Positions 50,721-60,780 of a stretch of DNA of 64,000 bases are shown here, piece after piece. Position 1 is the first letter of the stretch; the number at the start of each line of letters is the position of its first letter. The position numbers were made by a program, and so were the translations under genes. The notes beneath the pieces were generated by a model. It worked only from the letters and a program-made list of their open reading frames with translations, ran no database searches and had not been told where the DNA came from. The DNA lies in contig CM075101.1 of the NCBI GenBank assembly GCA_037576195.1, positions 31,930,001 to 31,994,000 of the forward strand. Direction: 5' to 3'. The DNA is from Phytoseiulus persimilis. Taxonomy: Eukaryota; Arthropoda; Arachnida; Mesostigmata; Phytoseiidae.

Positions 50721-51494
50721 CCGATTGAGGCGTCGAAGTCGCGCATGGCTGCGGGAATCAGAGCCTCAACGTCTGTGAACATAGCCTGCACCACGGCTGC
50801 TTCCTCCGCGAGGGGATGCGACAGTAGCTCCTCCGAGCCTGGAGGACGTCCTCGGAGTCCTTTCCTCCGCGGTAGACTCCTCGACGACAGCCTCTGAAAG
50901 GTAGTCGAGCTCATCCTGAGTCCCACTACTTTTGCTGCGACCTACATTCTCTCAGGTGGTCTGCCTCACGACAGGCTCCGATGGCGAGTCCGTGTATCGT
51001 TCTCATGGTCTTTGATGTCGTCATGCAATCTGTTGTGCTACTTGATGATTTTCTCGAGAACCTCCGTCTTCGATCATCCACTCACATGCTGAATCCTCTC
51101 CGACCGAGACTCTCATGGAGGCCCACCCTTTTCCGTCACGTCCGCTCGAGCGGTTATGCCTCTTAGTGGCGTGGGTGACATTACGTCGCTAGCAACAGGT
51201 CGCTGACTTCCATACTTCGCGTGAATCCAGGTCCACGGGGATTTCAGTTTATTCCCTGCTCCGGCCTCTTCCCTCTAAGATATTTTGGAGTAGCGTCGAG
51301 CTCCCACAGCGAATCTGATGTTCCGCACCTTGCTCATTCAGGATACAGCCTTGTACTAGATGGCTTTTCCGGGTCGGGAATTTTCCAATCCGGCTTCGTT
51401 TTGACCGTGACTTAATCAATTTGTTCGAAAATCACAGAGGGGTCGATGAGGAATCTCGAGACCGTCATCCTGGTTCTTTTTATGACAAGTATAA
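50721..51494. other. No gene recognised; left flank of the CACTG element
   Basis: No supported coding region. A 75-codon minus-strand frame (50926-50696) runs into the gag-like remnant in another frame and may be its N-terminal side after a frameshift. The last bases before the transposon are AAGTATAA, whose final TAA is the likely target duplication. Confidence 0.35.
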
Positions 51495-53432
51495 CACTGC
51501 CCGACAGTAAAAACGTAACAAGGAAGCTGACACCTAGGATGGGGTAAACCGAGGTCGTAGATTCCGAATCTGTTAACCGTTTCCTCGGAATCGCTCTAGT
51601 TTTTTTGTTATTCCGATTCTTCGGATTTCCGTTATTTTTTCCATGTTGGATTTATTTTCTCTGCTCCTAAGCAAGCCAGATCTGCGAATTCAAAATTTGG
51701 GAGCATGTAGACCAAGGAGAGAACTATCTCTGGTGAAAATTTCGTGCCTTCCGGAGCCACGGTTAGTGAGCTAGAAGAGATCGAAAGTCAAATCTCGTCG
51801 GTGAGCACCGAAAAGTGGCCCCTGTTCTGCCGGAAACGTAAGAAGTATAGTTCCCACAGCCAACTTCCGGGGAGCTTCTTGATAGAGAATTCGATCGCAA
51901 ACATTTTGAGATGAATTTGAACGTGATACGACGAGCCATTCAGTTTTTATGCAGAAAAAAACGAAAGTTAATGAAACTCGTCGGAACCAACAAAACGTCT
52001 CGTGAGGGACGGCCTGGAGTGGGGCCTTTCCGGGTCATCCCGTATAAGGGTCTAACAGTAGTCGGCCATCATGTGTACGTCCCATCTTCCCTGGTACCTC
52101 TCGTCCATCGTCGCGATGTCTTGATGGAACCTTTATCCTTGTTCATCACTGACAGCACCCAAATACTTAGGGAAGCGTCCGAGATGGCTGTGTAGATAGT
52201 GCATCTTGATAATCATCCGACACCCTTGGACTCGAAAGCTCACGAGCATGCTCTTGACGAGTTGTACGAAGTTTTCAGCACTCGTGTTTCCAGGGAAATT
52301 TTGAACGACCAGAACAAATGACAGCCAAGCATTGGCTTCTCTATGGTTCATTGAGTCATTGAAAACAGGGTCGTCGATGAGCTTTCGCACTGGAGGTCCA
52401 TCTAAAACCCCCGCCTGGAGCTTCTGAATGCTCACAGCGGGTAGCTTGCGCACGATGTAGTTGAAACATGAACCGTGTTTGTCCAATGCTTCGACGAACT
52501 GTTTCATCAGACCCAATTTGATATACAGCGGTGGGAGAACGATTTCTTGCGTCGGAACCAAAGCGTCTCTCAGCGCGTTGGGCTGCCCGGGTCTTAGAAA
52601 TCCCCTTGACGGCCGAATCGTTCGAATCCAATGTTCGTCATCCGCTCGACTGTCCCAAAGACACAAGAAGCACGGGAACTCGGTGTAACCGGCTTGTTGG
52701 CCCAAAAGAATCGAGACCATCTTCAAGTCGACACAAACTGGCCATTGGTGCTCCTCGTATTTGATCTTCTCCAACGCAAACGCGATGGCGTCGTGATCAC
52801 GTAGTCTAGTGGAATGACCGAGCGGAATCGAAGCATACTGGTTGCCATTGTGCAGGAGGACGCACTTCAAGCTTCTCTTCGAGCTGTCGAGAGAAAGGCG
52901 CCACTCGCTGGCGTCGTATCGTGGCAGACCCATGTGCTCGAGGAGATTTCCTTGTGTCCAGTTTTTTGCGGATAAAAACTGAATGGATTATCCGATCACG
53001 CTCAACTTTGTCTCAAAATGTTTGTAAATGGAATTGCTATCAAAAAGCTCAACGAAAGTTGGTTGTGGGAACGATACTTTTTTAGTCATCGGCTGAAGAA
53101 GAGGAAACTTCTCGGTGTTCTCCGACGAAATTTGACGTTCGATCTCTCCTAGCTCAGAGACCGTGGCTCCAAATCGCATGAAATTTTCTACCAGGGATAG
53201 TTCTGCTATATGTCTACAGGCTCCCGAATTTTCAGGAGTCTGGCTCACTCCCTGGCAGAGATAAGAAATCCAACAGAAAAAAAAATCACGCAAATCCGAA
53301 AAATTCGAATCACAGGAAAGCTAGAGCAAATTAGAGGAAACGGTCTAGAAATTCGGAATCTACGACCTCGACTCACCTCAAGCTAGGTTTCAGCTTCTTT
53401 ATAACGCGAAAAAAAAAATTTGTCGGGCAGTG
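51495..53432 (-). mobile_element. 1.94-kb DNA transposon with CACTGCCCGACA inverted ends (CACTA-like termini)
   Basis: The left end CACTGCCCGACA (51495-51506) and right end TGTCGGGCAGTG (53421-53432) are exact complements. Similarity continues inward for roughly 110 bp with gaps; blocks such as GAGGTCGTAGATTCCGAAT and CCGTTTCCTC are shared by both arms. The element is flanked by TAA on both sides (51492-51494 and 53433-53435), a 3-bp target duplication. Termini starting CACT(G/A) with 2-3 bp duplications are known from the CACTA/EnSpm superfamily, but the encoded protein is not one I can tie to that superfamily, so the class is inferred from the ends only. It carries one disabled protein gene on the minus strand. 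Confidence 0.8.
51968..53293 (-). pseudogene. Transposon-encoded protein of an arthropod-widespread family, disabled by stops
   Basis: The largest intact piece (52933-52133, 266 codons) contains EWRLSLDSSKRSLKCVLLHN, LLGQQAGYTEFPCFLCLWDS, LPPLYIKLGLMKQFVEAL and LHSHLGRFPKYLGAVSDEQG. I recognise these as conserved blocks of an unnamed transposon-associated protein abundant in arthropod genomes. Translation continues in the same frame past TAA (52135-52133) as RFHQDIATMDERYQGRW and past TAG (52054-52052). The family reads E and W at these two places, so both are nonsense mutations. Upstream, a third in-frame stop (52990-52988) separates a 101-codon stretch (53293-52991) that may be its N-terminal part. 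Catalytic residues cannot be assigned. All of it lies inside the 51495-53432 inverted ends, so it is that element's own gene. Confidence 0.75.
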
Positions 53433-54138
53433 TAATTAATGATGAAAAATTCGGTCGAATCAAAACTGCGATGGTTTTGGGAAGGATCTTTAATTCAAGC
53501 TGTTCCCAAAATTGATCAGGGAAGTATCAAATTTCATCGGACCGGACTCGCCGGCATCACAAAATCGCAAGCGATCGTATCCATCTCTTTTTCGGATCCT
53601 CGCCTTTTGACCAATACCGTTTTCCTCGTAATTCCTCCCATGACTCTTCAACAAGTCGCAATCGAAGGTTACACCTCGGTTGAGAATTATCCAGAGACGG
53701 CGGAATTATCTGAAATGTTCTAATTCAGAATTGCTCGTACCGTCAGAATATAGCGTTATTCCTTGAGAATCGCAGGGAATAAGAGACTCCTCGTGAAACG
53801 ATGAGAGCCATATTCAGGTTTTGGGCCAATGGTGGGATGGGAGAGCTACTCCCTCCTCTTCCTTGCAGACCCTCTCTCTTCCTCGCATTCGCTCCCGGTT
53901 GGGTCTGCTTCAGGGTCTCGTTTTCCCCACTCGAGGGTGGGAAACTTCAGCACTCAACGCTGCACTCATTTTCCTTTCTCTCCTGAAACCTCGGTTCCAG
54001 TCAGTTTTGAAAATGAGACTGATTAAAATATCTAGAGGCAGCTTGGATGGACGAAGTCGTTCCCCTAGCGAGCGCGCTTACCGCGGAGATCATCGAGACG
54101 TTCCGTCTTCCGAATAGATGAGACGTGTCCACCGCAAT
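53433..54138. other. No gene recognised; gap between two transposons
   Basis: A plus-strand frame of 94 codons (53439-53723, containing IVSISFSDPRLLTNTVFLVI) shows no domain I know. The left end of the following hAT relic is not visible as a terminal repeat, so part of this stretch may belong to it. Confidence 0.35.
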
Positions 54139-54263
54139 AGACCCGGCTGATATCGACGCAGGCGGAGAGATCAGGAAACGCCAACCCTGAAGATCCTTAA
54201 AGACATTGGAAACTACCGGAAACTACCACATGTAGACAGGGTTCCGTGCTCAAGGATGGTATA

Positions 54264-55534
54264 CAGGGTGTGTCCTCTAAGCTGCAACATTTTCGTGGCC
54301 TTCTTGTTTTGAGCTGTATTTCGGCCAAATTTTATCCGATCTGGGAATTTCTTTTTCTGATCGGAAGCTCTCGAAAAAGCGCATCTTTTCGCATTTTCAT
54401 TTTCGAGGACCAGATCAGTGTCACGTTTCCCAGAGCTTGTCGAAGTTTTCCTCAATTCAATCCATGGCCCCTACAAGAACCTACCAGGGAATCGCCGATT
54501 CTCAACCAATTTCGGAAAATAAAAAACGGAAAGATTCCTCTCGATCCCAGCTGAACAACGCCCGAGAACGCGCAGATCGTTGGCGAACCGGTGAAGCGGT
54601 ATTCAATACGAGATACCCCTAAATTGAGCCCTCCAGACCCCCTGCCGACCTCTCCCGTGGAGAACCGCCCGTAACTTCTCAGGGAAGCCGATTTCGAAAA
54701 TTTCACCGATGGCGAAAGTTTCTTATTCCGAGCCAAACTACCCGAAAACGAAGCAATCGGGTCGATCTGATAGCTTTGTCTTCCACCTCTCAAGTAACCG
54801 GGCGCTCATCTCATGTCCCTCACTGAAAACGCGCCGACAACTCGGCAGGGGTCAGGACGGCTTTGACGAGTAACAGCTCGGAAGAGGCGCATGGAATCGA
54901 AGTTTTCTTGTTCGAACCAGCAGCCGTTTGCCGCGATGACTTTTTCCAACCTGCTGCGGTGGGTGCGCTGTCGGCGCGTTTTCAGTCAGGGATATGAGAT
55001 GAGCGCCCGGTGACTATTGAGGTGAAAAAAAAGTTATTGGATCGACCCGGTTACTCCGTTATCGGGTAGTTTGGCTCGAGATAAGAAACTTTTGCCATCA
55101 GTGAAATTTCCGAAATCGCCTTCCCTGAGAAGTTACGGGCGGTTCTCCACGGGAGAGGTCGGCAGGGGGTCTGAAGGGCTCAATTTAGGGGTATCTCGTA
55201 TTGGATACCGTTTCTCCGGTTCGCCATCGATCTGCGCGTTCTCGCGAGCGTTTTGTAGCTGTAGTTTTCCGTTTTTTATTTTCCGAAATCGGTTGAGAAT
55301 CGGCGATTCCCTGGTAGGCTCTTGTAGGGGCCATGGATTGAATTGAGTAAAACTTCGACAAGCTCTGGAAAACGTGACACTGATCTGGTGTTCAAAAATA
55401 AAAATGCGAAAAGATACGTTTCTTCAAGAGCTTCCGATCGAAAAGAGAAATTCCCAGATCGGATAAAATTTGGCCGAAATACAGCTCAAAACAAGAAGGC
55501 CACGAAAATGTTGCAGCTTAGAGGACACACCCTG
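54264..55534. mobile_element. 1.27-kb palindromic foldback element with TA target duplication
   Basis: The left arm (54264 to about 54842) and right arm (about 54978 to 55534) are reverse complements of each other over roughly 560-580 bp, with only scattered substitutions and a few small gaps. The outer ends read CAGGGTGTGTCC and GGACACACCCTG and are flanked by TA on both sides (54262-54263, 55535-55536). CAGGGTGT-type ends with TA duplication point to the Tc1/mariner group. Both arms contain the mirror-image copy of the same open frame (for example YGRFSTGEVGRG on the minus strand left and the plus strand right), which matches no protein I know. The central loop of about 135 bp is unique sequence. 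The element has no full transposase and would need one supplied in trans. Confidence 0.9.
54843..54977 (-). pseudogene. Possible transposase C-terminal scrap in the foldback loop
   Basis: On the minus strand the unique loop translates without stops as SRLEKVIAANGCWFEQENFD and onward. Arg/Leu-rich text followed by AANG and an aromatic-Glu pair resembles the last residues of many Tc1/mariner-type transposases (pattern like RIEECIAANGGHFE). It would be the only remaining piece of the element's original gene. The stretch is short and the match is a motif-level impression. Confidence 0.3.
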
Positions 55535-56212
55535 TACTCTCCTACGAAATCTCCGTTGCTTCGTATTTGTTGCAGACTGTTCGCAACTCTCCGTCAGTCA
55601 AAGTCGGCGTTGGGCACTGGAAATGTATTCTCCAAGTGGTGGAAGCTCAATCCAAGAGTATCGACTGGAGCAAGCCGGGGGCCGAGAACGAGGTGAAGAA
55701 CAGACGGCGAACCCTCATTCGTCTTTTCGACGTGATCAGGCTCCTCGCAAAACAAGATTTGGCTTTGCGACGGCACAGAGGACAGATGAACGATGTTGCC
55801 GATTCAAATCCGGGGACTTTCCCCGAGCTAGTGTGACTCATGACGAAATACGCTTCTCGGCAAGCATCCAATGGAACTGAATTCGGGGCCCAAATCGTAT
55901 GCCATATCCTATTTGTCACCATGATTCTAGAGTAAGTTCATAAATCTGCTTGAAGATATGACGTTCGATATTATCTCCGATCTGAGCAGAAGAGACCAAA
56001 CGAGTCGGGTTGCACTCTACGTTCCCATTCCCGATTCGAACGTGGAGATGAAGGTATCCTTCATAGGCCCCATCGAGACCAGGGGTGAAAGCGATGAAAA
56101 TTTCACGTTCCTGGTCCTCAATTCACTCTCGAGTGACGGGCTGGACATACAGAATCGTCGGGGTCAAGCTCAACTCAATGCGTCCGTGATTCAGGAGTTC
56201 AAGCCCGCATGA

Positions 56213-56510
56213 AGGCGATTGCACGAGAGACTTGCATTGCCTGGACAAATCATGTAATGGTTATGGCTTCATTGATCCAGATTATCATTCACACATGTTT
56301 TCTCTCCCTGTATAGATAGGTTATCAGCTTTTCGTAACAGGCGCAAGTGATTCAGCAGATCGGATTTTGTTTTCGTCCCAGTCCTCCAGGGTTTTTTCGT
56401 CCCTCTTACTTCGGTCGCGTTATTTGCTCCCTCGTGGAGCCCGAGACGGCACTGAAGCTCATGCTCGGTAAAATGTATGTCGTTTCATTCGAAGATAACG
56501 TGTCCCACCG
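56213..56510. other. Extra sequence inside the hAT relic
   Basis: In hAT transposases the block ending in LDIQxxRGQ...NAS is followed about 25 residues later by the SLNL block. Here they are separated by about 300 bp more than expected. The extra DNA has no recognised ends or coding content. It may be a small further insertion or extreme divergence. Confidence 0.35.
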
Positions 56511-57290
56511 TTTCCTCGTACACCCCACATCTGGCGTTGGTTTTGTCCAATCCAGAGCTCATCTTGTGGGCTCGTTCCCTCAATCTGGCCGAGCTTCCAG
56601 CGCCGTCGAAGACCGTTGATAACGTTCTTCGCAGCTCTGGTAGAAGTTCCGTGTATTACTCCTCGCCGTCACACCGTTGGATCGAACTCTCAGGGATCAT
56701 CCGTGAAGGGGTTAAGCAATTAACCGAAACCCGTCGGAGTGCAGGCACGACGCTGTTCATCCAACGAGGACGCCCTCTCCGGAAGTCCTCGGCGTCTTGG
56801 AGGGTTCTGTCAGTGGTAGGAGCGAGAATTCGTTGACCAGGTCTAAGGCCGGTGTTCTCTCGAAAGGCTCATTCATCTGCCACGTCGGCTACGGCTTCAA
56901 CGGAAGCCGAAAGTACCTTCAAATGCGAGGACTTGATGTAGGACTATGCGCTGCAAAGATTCGTGCTCTTCAGGATCATTTGTTGGATCTCGAGACGCAT
57001 CCGAACTTCCTCGGAGCGGCTTCCCTTCTTACAAAGATGGAATTCCAAACTTGCTGCAGAGTCGAGAAAGCAAAATCGGACGTGAGATTGGAGCAATGTT
57101 CAACCAGTTTCTCGAGCTGAACAAGAAGATCGCATTCCAGACGCACTCCAAGCTCATGGACACCCCTCATAATTGTGATCAGGGATGATATCGACCTCGC
57201 CGAATTCATGATCGAGAGGCAAAGCTGTTGCTCAAGATCAACGCGCAAGGGTCTTGAAGAGAGGCCCATTAGGGGTGCTACGTTTTACCC

Positions 57291-59032
57291 TTTGTCAGAA
57301 CTGTGATTTGTATATGGAGACGTCCGATGAGGGGAATCTCATCGCCGATGTTCTCCGGTAACACTGTCCTGAAACGGATACCCAGACTCATGAAAAGCCA
57401 TCTCTGCTCATTGATCTCACACAGGAAGCTGTGCAACCTCGCAACCTTCTGAATCGAACACTTCCTTACGAACTAGTTAGATTTTGATGGAGTCATCGGA
57501 GAATGCGCTGCTCCTGAAGTGAAGAGAGTAGCCCTCTGGCGGATTGAAGTCAACTCATGGGTTAGATAATAATATCATTTCAAGTTTGGTATCTCATTGG
57601 CTTGCTGCGTCTTCGATCCTCCCGAAAACATGACCACGGAGTACATCATTATTATAAATGATTCGGAATTGAACGTGCCGCGTGAACTCAAATAGGGTAT
57701 CGGGTCGAGGGTCCGCCCCGGGCTTCATCGGAGGTCGGTCTGCTCCTGATCCAGTGGCTTCATGCTTGAAACCAGTATTTCAAACTTGAAGCAAGGGGTG
57801 AAAGCTATTCTGCATCGAAACCAGGTAGGGGAGGGGGCATTCCCCGTCAGAAATGACCTTTAATGCCTTCTCCCGGGGCGGTTTACCCCTACATACCGTT
57901 ACACGAAGAGTTTTGAGCGCTACACCCTTTTCGTGAGTGCGAGCTGAGATCTTGATGGAGCTCATGCCCAACCGGAGATGTGTCGGACAACTGTGCCGGA
58001 GTCGTGTTGTCGATCGTATAATCCGGTATCGGCGCAAGGGGCAGCTTGGTGCAGCACGTTCTGGCGCAGGACGCCATGAACGATATCTAGATGGGGCTTC
58101 AATGAGAACAGCTTGGGAGCTCAGGCGGTACGCCGAAATCGGCTCTTCACCCAAAGTGCCCAAACTTCACCCAAGTTTCATCTGGAATGCATAGATGTCC
58201 AGTCCTCTGATTATCTTGTCGTCAGGTTCACCTCACGGCTCGCACACTCAAGAATGTTCTAGTGAAAGCCGTTTCGGAAGTCCCCGAACTTCCCTCATTA
58301 TTTATCGGCCGCGCTCGACAAAGAATCAAGCTGAGCTTTGGTATTGGAAACTGTACATCGATTGCCCCCTATTTGGAACGTTTCAAGCCCATCTCTAAAA
58401 AGGCGTTTCGGTCTCCGAATCTAGTCAACCATCAGAAATTTCCGCGGTAACCAGATGAAACCCGGGAATGAGCCAACGAGGCTTTGGCTGAGGTATCGAA
58501 GCTTCGTTCGGAATACTTGAATTTCACCTTGTTTTGATCGCCAAGACTCGGCCCAGAGTCCACTCAGAACGCCAAGGTTCCACCTATATTCCACCTAACC
58601 TTGGAACGCCTATTTTTCGGCACCTGAACTTCCAAGCTCTACTGATGGTATTCAAGCGATTGTGCTTATTGTGGCCTCCTTGCGGTACAGATGAGTTCTG
58701 CGAACGCAGGCAGCATCTGAGAAGCCCGGAGCGTCTATTCTACGGAGAGTCTTCTTACGGTCCATAGGAAGGAACTGATGTTATCACGTGGGCAACCAGT
58801 TCGATGAGAAACTCAAGTCGAATCGTTTAATGTGATTTATGTAGACCACAAGATAGGCTTACATCAAGGATAAGGAATGTTCGCACAGCGCGGAGTCGTC
58901 AGATACGGTTAAAATTCGCTTGTCATCGAATTACGCCCAAATGCGTCTGAACGTACTGGGTGGAGCTGTGCGGGAGACTTTCATGAACACCACTAACATA
59001 TCGTCACCTTCTTTGGTGAATGCGCATGTTAC
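57291..59032. other. No gene recognised
   Basis: Open frames such as those at 58195-58450 and 58534-58767 have no recognisable domain. The sequence continues the AT-richer, repeat-derived character of the preceding relics. No terminal repeat closing the hAT element was found. Confidence 0.35.
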
Positions 59033-59040
59033 ATTGTGGA
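59033..59040. repeat. Target-site duplication of the MITE, left copy
   Basis: ATTGTGGA, identical to 59304-59311 on the other side of the element. Confidence 0.9.
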
Positions 59041-59303
59041 CAGGGGCGTACCCAGCTTTTTTTTTTAGGGGGGGGGGGCAAGGATGTGATGATGATGCCG
59101 ATGATGATGATGGTCATCGTCTCGAGATTTTCATGACGTAATCAACATGGTTTTCAAACCTGTGAGAATTTTCCTCATGAGACTGAATCTTTGTGGAACT
59201 TTTTCGTCCATTAAAGTAGAATAGAATCCACCCTTCGCAATAATATCGAAGAGTTTTGGGGGGGGCATGGCGCTCTTGGCTCCCCCCCCTGGGTACGCCA
59301 CTG
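59041..59303. mobile_element. 263-bp hAT-type MITE
   Basis: The left end CAGGGGCGTACCCAG and the complement of the right end CAGTGGCGTACCCAG form 15-bp terminal inverted repeats with one mismatch. Each is followed inward by homopolymer-rich sequence (T and G runs left, C run right). The element is flanked by perfect 8-bp target duplications ATTGTGGA (59033-59040 and 59304-59311). CAG-type ends with an 8-bp duplication are diagnostic for non-autonomous hAT elements. It has no coding content; a GATGAT-type repeat lies at about 59085-59110. The exact duplication suggests a fairly recent insertion compared with the neighbouring relics. Confidence 0.9.
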
Positions 59304-59311
59304 ATTGTGGA
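59304..59311. repeat. Target-site duplication of the MITE, right copy
   Basis: ATTGTGGA, identical to 59033-59040. Confidence 0.9.
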
Positions 59312-60760
59312 CATGAACAGTCAGAGGCTTCTTCTTTCCATTGAATCTGCGTCAAGAACTATAGTAGCTCTATAGTTTGGATAACTCGAAGATACAATTT
59401 TTCTCGACATTGAGACGACATGAACTCTCTCAGAGCGCTTCCGACAGCTATTTTCGACTCCAATCAGGGTTTGTCACGTCTCTTCCAACGTTCCCACAAT
59501 GAACGTCTTCACGGCATTCAGCATGACAGTGTTTTATTCGGCATCCTGATCTACAGAGCTACACATCATTAGGTTGAAGATGGATCACAAGGTACTCTTA
59601 GGGAAACTCCGTTGTGGATGAATCTCATAGAGAGCCTTTCGGAGTTGACGATGAAACATTCGGATGCACGTTGTTGAAGAGCAACTCCTTCATAGTCTGG
59701 TTGGGCTCAATGAAGGGATCGAATACCTCAATAATGCACAGAGCCTGGGAAAATCCTCACTTGCGCGGAGAAATTTCCATCCTCGAGCGAACGATGGTTC
59801 AACAACTGGTAGGTTCTGCTTCTGCGTTTGTGTCGACCTTGCGGGGTCGAACAGTGCCTGACGTGGATTGGACACCGAGTTTCTTGGCTCCCAGCTTCTC
59901 CGCTTACGACGCCGCTCGCTGTCCAGCTAATTTCGAGGAGATTCTGCGAGTTCGTGGGTGAAAATCTCTGCATCGTCCTCATCGCAGGTTCGGAATCAGA
60001 TATTCCCGTTGGACTTAACGCCTTGGCAGTACCCAGTGTGAGTTCACAATCAGCGTGAATTAGTGGCGTGTACAAGCGCCGCTCCCAACTCACGATCCTG
60101 TCCCGGGCTTCATCAGATTCAGCCTAATTCCGGAGGAATCCAGTATTCCACTACAGACGTAGCGCTCTCATTCTTCAGGGCCGCACAGTGTTTCGGTCCT
60201 TATTCAGAGCTTCGATCGTTCTGGAAGTGGCGTACCTTCGGTTCGAGGAAGGAATGAGCAAGGACTTCTGCTTCCCGCCCCCTTCCAATCAAGATTCCCG
60301 TACAAGCCAATGGTGCGAATTGAAGCATAGCCATAGTCACCCAAACCATTCGTTTCATGGTTATCCAAAGAACGCAGCGGCTCGGGCCTCTCCGCCATCG
60401 GTGGCTTGCGATCGTCGAATCATGTCATTGTCAAGATTGTGGACTGGAATCAGCTGATCCCTGCCAGGACTTACACCATCTAGGTGCTTCGATTGAAGTC
60501 CTTGGATTATTCGATACGGGAAACTTCCATACTCATAGCCCTCTAGGGCTATGAAACACATGCTCAGCCTTCTGTTTCGCCCGCACGTATTCATCGAGTG
60601 TTACAGTCTCCGAGCCGTGGGATGTGGCAAACCTTGCGGTGGTAGTCACCGCAAATAATCTCTCAGACGAGCTTGCATACAGAGGAGTAGCGAGCTCACT
60701 GACATGCCGTCGCAGCCAGCAGTTTGACGGGCCGCTGCGAGGGTTGTCGTTGGAAGAGGA
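59312..60760. other. No gene recognised
   Basis: The longest plus-strand frame (59614-59961, 115 codons) shows no known domain and lacks convincing splice context. Nothing else is supported. Confidence 0.35.
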
Positions 60761-60768
60761 GAGGATTC

Positions 60769-60780
60769 CAAGATGGCGGC
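60769..60780 (+). promoter_or_regulatory. TISU initiator element (SAASATGGCGGC)
   Basis: CAAGATGGCGGC matches the TISU consensus at all 12 positions. TISU is known as a combined transcription and translation initiator, binding YY1, in genes with very short 5' UTRs, many of them mitochondrial. The embedded ATG is at 60773-60775. This argues for a plus-strand transcription start within a few tens of bases upstream. Confidence 0.5.

Larger units (their letters stand above)
54139..57290 (+). pseudogene. Degenerate hAT transposase (DUF4371/ZMYM1-like), split by a foldback insertion
   Basis: Homology pieces appear in hAT order. RKLPHVDRVPCSRMV (54217-54261) is cut by the foldback element and resumes as YSPTKSPLLRICCRLFATL (55535 on), the N-terminal zinc-finger-like block. 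After a frameshift near 55610 follow GHWKCILQVVE and DVIRLLAKQDLALRRHRG (DUF4371). After another shift come SRRDQTSRVALYVPI and SSDGLDIQNRRGQ, then SLNLAELPAP and SSPSHRWIELSGIIREGVKQ with QLTETRRSAG, and finally KYLQMRGLDVG (about 56915). At least four frameshifts and several stops make it non-functional. The C-terminal dimerisation block was not recognised; the frame fades after about 57290. About 300 bp of unrelated sequence (56213-56510) replaces a spacer that is usually much shorter. Terminal inverted repeats were not found. Confidence 0.7.
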
